Source: Treponema_I sp045616125 (lineage in GTDB: Bacteria; Spirochaetota; Spirochaetia; Treponematales; Treponemataceae). Taken from it: a stretch of 11,002 bases of DNA. Made by a program: the position numbers and the translations under genes. The DNA is taken from NCBI GenBank assembly GCA_045616125.1, contig JAZLGC010000038.1, forward strand, positions 1 through 11,002, read 5' to 3'. Shown piece by piece: positions 7,729 to 11,002 of this stretch. Within the stretch, counting starts at the first letter, position 1; every line of letters begins with the position of its first letter. Below the pieces are notes generated by a model, which worked only from the letters and a program-made list of their open reading frames with translations, was not told the DNA's origin and searched no databases.

Positions 7729-8855
7729 GAAAGTTTCAGTTTTTTTACTTAAACACTGGCGGCGGTCATCGTTCTGCCGCCAAAACGCTCAAGGCAATTT
7801 TTGAAGAAAAATATCCTGATGCTGATATCCAGCTGGTAAATGGTTTTGCAAAAAACAATTATGTTTGTAATTTCTTTTTTGAAGATTTTTATCATTTTGC
7901 CTGTAACTGGTGCCAATCTGCATTCAGCTTAGCTTACAGACAAACTCAACCAAAAGTATCACAATATATCAGTCATAATGCATTAAGCTGGTTGACTATA
8001 CCATATCTTGAAAAAGTTATCCGCGAATATGAGCCGACTGATATTGTTTGTTTTCATTTTGCACTCGAAGTTGCTTTGAAACGTGCTATCAGACATGTAA
8101 ATCCTAATATCAAAATTACAACTATTGTTCTTGACCCGTATACATTACACACTTCCTGGGTCTACTGTAAAGATATGGATTATCTGTTCTTTTCTGAACA
8201 GGCTAAAAAATATGCAGTAGAAAAAGGTGGCATGCCTGCTGACCGTGGAACTGTTGTTCCTTTTCTCTTAAATCAGAAATTTCGGGATATTCCAACTGAA
8301 GACGAAATTATTGCATTAAAGAAGAAACATAATCTGCCTTTAGACAAAAAAATCTGTCTTTTAACCGGTGGTGGTGAAGGATTACCAAAAATGATCCCTA
8401 TCATTAACCGTTTTGCCATTCACAATGTAGATTTCGCTATCATAGCAGTTTGTGGACGAGACCGTTCATTAAAGAAATATCTCGATACTCTGGCGAAAGC
8501 AAAGAAAAATCTTGATCTGAGGGTGTATGGTTTTGTAGACTTTATGCCTGATCTCGTTAAAGTCTGTGACTGCGCTGTAATAAAAGCTGGACCGGCCTCT
8601 CTTATTGAAGTACTGGTTCAGAAAAAGCCTGTTGTTATGTGTCACTTTATTTACGGTCAGGAATTGGGAAACGTTGAATTTGCAATCCAGAATGATGTTG
8701 GATCGTTTACCAGAAAGCCTCATGATATCTGTAAATCCGTAGAACACATTTTAACAGACGATGCATATGCCAGCCGGAGAAAACACAATTTCGACAATCT
8801 GCCACTTGATTGCGACAGTGTCAAAATTGCTGACTGGTTAATGGCCAAAGTGTAA
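7725..8855 (+). CDS. MGDG synthase/UgtP-like processive glycolipid glycosyltransferase
   Basis: 376 residues. The N-terminal MGDG-synthase domain starts with FFYLNTGGGHRSAA (6-19), the glycine-rich loop plus His of this family, and runs to about 165. The GT28-type C-terminal domain follows, with LLTGGGEGL (212-220), VYGFVDFMPDL, IKAGPASLIEVL (286-297) and a Gln-Glu pair in FIYGQELGN, which contacts the nucleotide-sugar in relatives. Family members add galactose or glucose from a UDP-sugar to diacylglycerol or to a monoglycosyl lipid. Its ATG overlaps the stop of the upstream GT4 gene (ATGA), has no strong ribosome site, and is probably translationally coupled. The two may act in sequence to make mono- and diglycosyl lipids (inference). 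The last codons (WLMAKV and stop) lie in a 24-bp sequence repeated at 9322-9345. Confidence 0.85.
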   Translation: MRKFQFFYLNTGGGHRSAAKTLKAIFEEKYPDADIQLVNGFAKNNYVCNFFFEDFYHFACNWCQSAFSLAYRQTQPKVSQYISHNALSWLTIPYLEKVIREYEPTDIVCFHFALEVALKRAIRHVNPNIKITTIVLDPYTLHTSWVYCKDMDYLFFSEQAKKYAVEKGGMPADRGTVVPFLLNQKFRDIPTEDEIIALKKKHNLPLDKKICLLTGGGEGLPKMIPIINRFAIHNVDFAIIAVCGRDRSLKKYLDTLAKAKKNLDLRVYGFVDFMPDLVKVCDCAVIKAGPASLIEVLVQKKPVVMCHFIYGQELGNVEFAIQNDVGSFTRKPHDICKSVEHILTDDAYASRRKHNFDNLPLDCDSVKIADWLMAKV

Positions 8856-8857
8856 TT
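8834..8857 (+). repeat. 24-bp direct repeat, copy 1
   Basis: Starts CTGGTTAATGGCCAAAG and ends TGTAATT. It is identical, base for base, to 9322-9345. This copy is the 3' end and stop codon of the MGDG-synthase-like gene. A perfect 24-base match this close is far beyond chance and marks a duplication event. Confidence 0.95.
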
Positions 8858-8873
8858 ATCATTACATTATTTT

Positions 8874-8901
8874 AAAGCCCCGGATGTTTCCGAGGCTTTT
8901 T
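8874..8901 (+). terminator. Rho-independent terminator of the glycosyltransferase operon
   Basis: The stem is AAAGCC (8874-8879) plus CGG (8881-8883) against CCG (8890-8892) plus GGCTTT (8894-8899), with one internal C/A mismatch and loop ATGTTT. A run of five Ts ends at 8901. It lies 18 bases after the stop codon. The reverse strand has a weaker T-run, so it may also catch transcripts of the minus-strand Rpn remnant. Confidence 0.85.
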
Positions 8902-8926
8902 CATTTCAAATAGCACTAGTCATTTT

Positions 8927-9100
8927 CTAAGCAGAAGCAAGAACCATTTCTGCAAGATCCTTAACTTTCTCTACTGGAAGCTTCAGTATATCTGCAATCT
9001 GCTCGACTGTCATATTTCCTGTTTTAATTAATCCCTGAATAATTTTGGCTTCACCACGAGCTTCACCACGAGCTTCTACTGTATCTAAAAAATCACACAT
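8927..9100 (-). CDS. 57-residue C-terminal Rpn short protein, candidate intragenic antitoxin
   Basis: This ORF begins at ATG 9098-9100, in frame inside the Rpn remnant, and is preceded on the minus strand by AAAAGGAGGT (9116-9107) with a 6-base spacer, the best ribosome site in the window. The product begins MCDFLDTVEARGEARGEA and continues as a small helical domain (IIQGLIKTGNMTVEQIADIL, then KLPVEKVKDLAEMVLASA). In enteric Rpn proteins a short C-terminal product made from an internal start is reported to neutralise the full-length nuclease. The same layout here suggests a surviving antitoxin-like protein after loss of the nuclease domain. No clear promoter of its own was found, and it could be a non-expressed relic. 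The 12-bp unit CTTCACCACGAG (+ strand) is tandemly repeated in it. Confidence 0.5.
   Translation of the reverse strand: MCDFLDTVEARGEARGEAKIIQGLIKTGNMTVEQIADILKLPVEKVKDLAEMVLASA
9049..9072 (-). repeat. 12-bp tandem repeat encoding GEAR units
   Basis: CTTCACCACGAG occurs twice in tandem (9049-9060, 9061-9072) and a partial third copy follows. On the minus strand it encodes the EARGEARGEA run. Variable numbers of this unit are common at this place in Rpn-family tails (recalled). In-frame expansion would lengthen a charged helix. Confidence 0.75.
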
Positions 9101-9289
9101 ATTTACACCTCCTTTTCTGCTTGAGATAGTCTCATTATACATAGTTCCAAACTTGTTGTCATTCGTCAGAACCTGCATCAATTTAAAAAACTCATCAACA
9201 TGCTTAATGGTATCTTTGGTTCCGCGATAGTCAGGAATCTTTTTCCGTTTTGCATGTACTGGAAATCCGGTAGATTTGTGGAGTTTTGA

Positions 9290-9317
9290 TGAGACCCTGA
9301 AACTAGTTCAGGGTGAC
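9290..9317 (-). repeat. Dispersed palindromic repeat, copy B
   Basis: Minus-strand reading GTCACCCTGAAC...GTTTCAGGGTCTCA matches copy A at 2789-2816, in inverted orientation. Here the hairpin arms are extended to 8 bp (ACCCTGAA 9294-9301 / TTCAGGGT 9307-9314). It lies at the right edge of the inserted segment, 4 bases before the second 24-bp repeat copy, and interrupts the Rpn remnant. Confidence 0.75.
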
Positions 9318-9321
9318 TATT

Positions 9322-9345
9322 CTGGTTAATGGCCAAAGTGTAATT
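9322..9345 (+). repeat. 24-bp direct repeat, copy 2
   Basis: Identical to 8834-8857. Read on the minus strand, this copy supplies the last codons (...LHFGH) and stop of the CdhC-like gene. The same 24 bases therefore serve as the 3' end of two different convergent genes, one copy each. Confidence 0.95.
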
Positions 9346-10033
9346 CACGCATGCCTTCAACTTCGTCACAAACGGGTTGCAGACTGCAGGCTGCACAGTC
9401 CATAAGAACATTTTTAGAAATGTGGTCAATGGTTTGAGTAATCTGCTCAGACTTTTTGATACTGGCTTCAAGTGCTTTATAGTCAAAGTCTTTTAATGTA
9501 ACGTAATACATTGAAACGGCTTTGACTTTTTTATTAGTCTTAAAGCCATCTATCATCATATTTCCGGTTTTAGCAAAAGAAAGGCCTTTCTTTAACGCAG
9601 CTTTCCCTACCCGCACCGACTCTTTTCCCCTGCTGGCTGAAACCCGCATCATGAATCCTTCAGGGAAAAAATGATAGCGGGTAAATTCCAGGTTTCTGAT
9701 GGCACTGTACAGTTTTTCACCTTCACCCAATGTATCTTGGTCAACGCGGACAAAGGTAACACGGGCAAAAGGAGTATCTGAAGATATTTCTGTTAGATCA
9801 GAACCTATTACTGAAAGACTATCCTGAGGCACTAATGATTCGTTTGCAGTTATTACGGTACAGCCTAATCCTGGCAGCAGGTCAGATCCCAGTTCATAGG
9901 CCATTTCACTGCGTAATATCATTGTTTCCTTGCCCGTTTCGGGCCAATTTGTTTTTTCAATCGGTAGTTTTTTTTGTTCATAACGGGAAAACAAATCCTG
10001 CATTCCCGCTATGGTATCATCATATAGTTTCAT
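9326..10033 (-). CDS. CdhC/acetyl-CoA synthase beta-like cysteine-cluster protein
   Basis: 235 residues, soluble, no signal peptide. The start at 10033 has AGGA 5 bases upstream. The middle (FARVTFVRVDQDTLGEGEKLYSAIRN, about 89-114; FFPEGFMMRVSASRGKESVR, 122-141; VSMYYVTLKDFDY) and the end (MDCAACSLQPVCDEVEGM, 211-228) resemble a part of the CO dehydrogenase/acetyl-CoA synthase beta (CdhC) family. C213, C216 and C222 form a C-x2-C-x5-C set that could hold a metal or FeS cluster. At 235 residues it is far shorter than a full acetyl-CoA synthase, and no A-cluster domain is visible, so acetyl-CoA synthesis is not implied. It is last in an operon after an HgdC/BadF-type activase, suggesting it takes low-potential electrons from it (inference). 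The final residues and stop lie in the 24-bp repeat. Confidence 0.62.
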   Translation of the reverse strand: MKLYDDTIAGMQDLFSRYEQKKLPIEKTNWPETGKETMILRSEMAYELGSDLLPGLGCTVITANESLVPQDSLSVIGSDLTEISSDTPFARVTFVRVDQDTLGEGEKLYSAIRNLEFTRYHFFPEGFMMRVSASRGKESVRVGKAALKKGLSFAKTGNMMIDGFKTNKKVKAVSMYYVTLKDFDYKALEASIKKSEQITQTIDHISKNVLMDCAACSLQPVCDEVEGMRELHFGH

Positions 10034-10052
10034 GAATTCCTGTTTTAACTCA

Positions 10053-10217
10053 TTACAGATGCTTGTCGCGCTTAATTTTATCGTAGTGTTTCTGGAACAG
10101 TGGATAGAGTGCAGCAGTCAGCTTCATATCCAGATTGAAGAAATATACAACAAACAGCAGTACAAACAGAATAGCTGCAACAATCAGAACCCATTTAAGA
10201 ATTGATAAGAAAATCAT
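10053..10217 (-). CDS. 54-residue single-pass membrane protein
   Basis: This is a small gene that fits exactly between its neighbours. The ATG (10217-10215) overlaps the activase stop as ATGA, AAGGA lies 8 bases upstream (10230-10226), and the TAA at 10055-10053 is 19 bases before the next start. The protein is MIFLSILKWVLIVAAILFVL, then LFVVYFFNLDMKLTAALYPL, then FQKHYDKIKRDKHL. It has a hydrophobic helix at about 5-27, a short amphipathic stretch, and a basic tail likely in the cytoplasm (inside-positive rule). I do not recognise a named family. Overlap, ribosome site and membrane composition make it a real gene. Its place between an activase and a cysteine-cluster protein suggests a membrane tether for that pair (inference). 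Confidence 0.75.
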   Translation of the reverse strand: MIFLSILKWVLIVAAILFVLLFVVYFFNLDMKLTAALYPLFQKHYDKIKRDKHL

Positions 10218-11002
10218 TTGGCAAGTCCTTTCTGGCGAGCATATTCTGCAGCTCCCAGAGCACCCATCAGCTGTGGGTCAATAGGAAGATCTACAACTTT
10301 AAGATTCAGAACACTTTCAATGGCAGCTTTAAGACCGGCATTCTTAGCACAACCACCGGTAAGGGTAATACTGTCAACAGCACCGGCTTTCTTGGACATA
10401 ACAAAGCAGCGTTTGGCAACAGAAAGCTGAATACCAGCAGCAATTTCATCCATGGGTTTACCTTCACCAACCAGAGAAATAACTTCTGATTCTGCAAATA
10501 CAGTACACTGAGAAGTAATCGGAATAACGTTCTTTGCTTTCAGTGAAAGATTGCTGAATTCCGTCAGATCCATTTCAAAGGCACGTGCCATGGCTTCGTA
10601 AAAACGGCCGGTACCAGCGGCACATTTATCGTTCATGGCAAAGTTCTGAACGGTACCATCAGTATCAATGGCAATGCCTTTTACGTCCTGACCACCAATA
10701 TCGATAATAGCCTTAACGGCTGGATTTGCTACGTGAACGCCCATGGCATGGCAGCTGATTTCCGAAATGTTTTCGTCAGCAAAAGGAACCTTGTTACGGC
10801 CATATCCGGTACCAACCAGATATGTCAGGTCTTCTGCCGATTTCAGTTCAGGAACTTTTGCAACAGCCTGGTCCAGAGCATCCTGAGCTGAAAGAACTGA
10901 ATTAATGCGGCTGCGCAAAGTTACGTCTGCAACCATTTTTCCAGTTTCATCAATGATTACGCATTTAGTATACGTACTTCCACTATCACATCAAGTCGGA
11001 TC
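10214..11002 (-). CDS. Acyl-CoA dehydratase-type activase (BadF/BadG/BcrA/HgdC family), 5' partial, apparent frameshift
   Basis: An ASKHA-fold ATPase whose homodimer bridges a [4Fe-4S] cluster and drives ATP-dependent electron transfer to a partner enzyme. Numbering from the ATG at 10936: VGTGYGRN at 41-48, DIGGQD (phosphate loop 2) at 79-84, NDKCAAGTGRF with C105, SQCTVFAESE with C144, TGGCAKN at 193-199. C105 and C144 are 39 residues apart, matching the two cluster cysteines of HgdC as I recall them. Upstream of that ATG the frame still reads SGSTYTKCVIIDETGK, the phosphate-1 motif, so the true start is further 5'. There, however, an in-frame TGA appears at 10993-10991. Inserting one G would restore ...RLGCDSGST. 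This is either a mutation or a base-call error near the window edge. First gene of the three-gene minus-strand operon as far as visible. Confidence 0.85.

Larger units (their letters stand above)
8927..9307 (-). pseudogene. Rpn-family (PD-(D/E)XK nuclease/transposase) C-terminal remnant
   Basis: An open minus-strand frame runs from a stop at 9308-9310 to 8927 with family-like protein from about 9241 onward: IPDYRGTKDTIKHVDEFFKL, MQVLTNDNKFGTMYNETISS, RKGGVNMCDFLDTVEARGEA, then a helical tail (TVEQIADILKLPVEKVKDLA). These resemble the C-terminal part of Rpn-type recombination-promoting nucleases (normally ~300 residues). The catalytic PD-(D/E)XK domain is absent: upstream the frame runs into the dispersed repeat at 9290-9317. 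No convincing start exists for this longer form, so the full-length gene is broken. An internal start with a strong ribosome site (annotated separately) could still give a short protein. Family call rests on recognition of the EARGEARGEA tail. Confidence 0.65.
8858..9321. mobile_element. Inserted 464-bp segment between 24-bp direct repeats
   Basis: Everything between the two 24-bp copies: an intrinsic terminator, an Rpn-family gene remnant on the minus strand, and an inverted copy of the dispersed palindromic repeat. Removing the segment plus one repeat copy leaves both flanking genes intact and overlapping tail to tail. I found no terminal inverted repeats and no transposase of its own. A 24-bp target duplication is longer than most transposases make, so an IS is not shown. 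Rearrangement by slippage or recombination is equally possible. Confidence 0.5.

Noticed and set aside
9101..9181. TTG at 9181 as start of an 84-residue Rpn protein
   Set aside because: No ribosome site precedes it and family-like sequence continues upstream of it. The internal ATG at 9100 has the strong site.
8834..9345. Direct repeats as part of a CRISPR array
   Set aside because: Only two copies 464 bp apart, both forming ends of protein genes, with coding remnants between them and no spacer pattern.
9178..9486. Minus-strand open frame containing an HPELVSGS-type peptide
   Set aside because: It crosses the palindromic repeat, the 24-bp repeat and the CdhC-like gene in a different frame. 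The peptide is the known artefact of translating this repeat.
10011..10489. Plus-strand open frames opposite the activase operon
   Set aside because: They are shadows of the minus-strand genes, whose motifs, overlaps and ribosome sites are clear.

Overview
The window looks like chromosomal DNA of a treponeme-like spirochaete (anaerobic, host-associated). This rests on gene content: SecA with a SEC-C tail, a stand-alone CheX-type phosphatase, paired Wzi-like outer-membrane barrels, a two-step glycolipid glycosyltransferase pair, an Rpn-type nuclease remnant with EARGEARGEA repeats, and a BadF/HgdC-type activase next to a small CdhC/acetyl-CoA-synthase-like protein. I have no database match, so the genus is an inference.

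Layout. 1-2772 (+): the 3' four fifths of secA, then cheX behind its own candidate promoter. 2773-2825: a convergent gap holding a palindromic dispersed repeat. 2826-4586 (-) and 4684-6426 (+): a divergent pair of distantly paralogous Wzi-like outer-membrane barrel proteins. 6484-8855 (+): two glycosyltransferases with a 4-base ATGA overlap, a GT4 enzyme resembling alpha-monoglucosyl-diacylglycerol synthases and an MGDG-synthase/UgtP-like enzyme. They probably build membrane glycolipids. An intrinsic terminator follows at 8874-8901. 8858-9321: a 464-base segment bracketed by a perfect 24-base direct repeat. It holds the terminator, the C-terminal remnant of an Rpn-family gene (-) and a second, inverted copy of the dispersed repeat. 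9326-11002 (-): an operon read right to left, acyl-CoA-dehydratase-type activase (N-terminus cut and apparently frameshifted), a 54-residue single-pass membrane protein, and a CdhC-like cysteine-cluster protein.

The most interesting points are these. (1) The Rpn remnant has lost its nuclease domain but keeps a strong internal Shine-Dalgarno and a complete 57-codon C-terminal ORF, the arrangement expected of an intragenic antitoxin. (2) The 24-base repeat forms the 3' end of both convergent genes that flank the inserted segment, so those genes probably once overlapped tail to tail. (3) The activase / tiny membrane protein / CdhC-like operon may be an uncharacterised ATP-driven electron-transfer module. 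(4) Two genes, the second barrel and the GT4 enzyme, have a sigma70-like -10 box ending 7 bases before ATG and no Shine-Dalgarno, which suggests leaderless transcripts.
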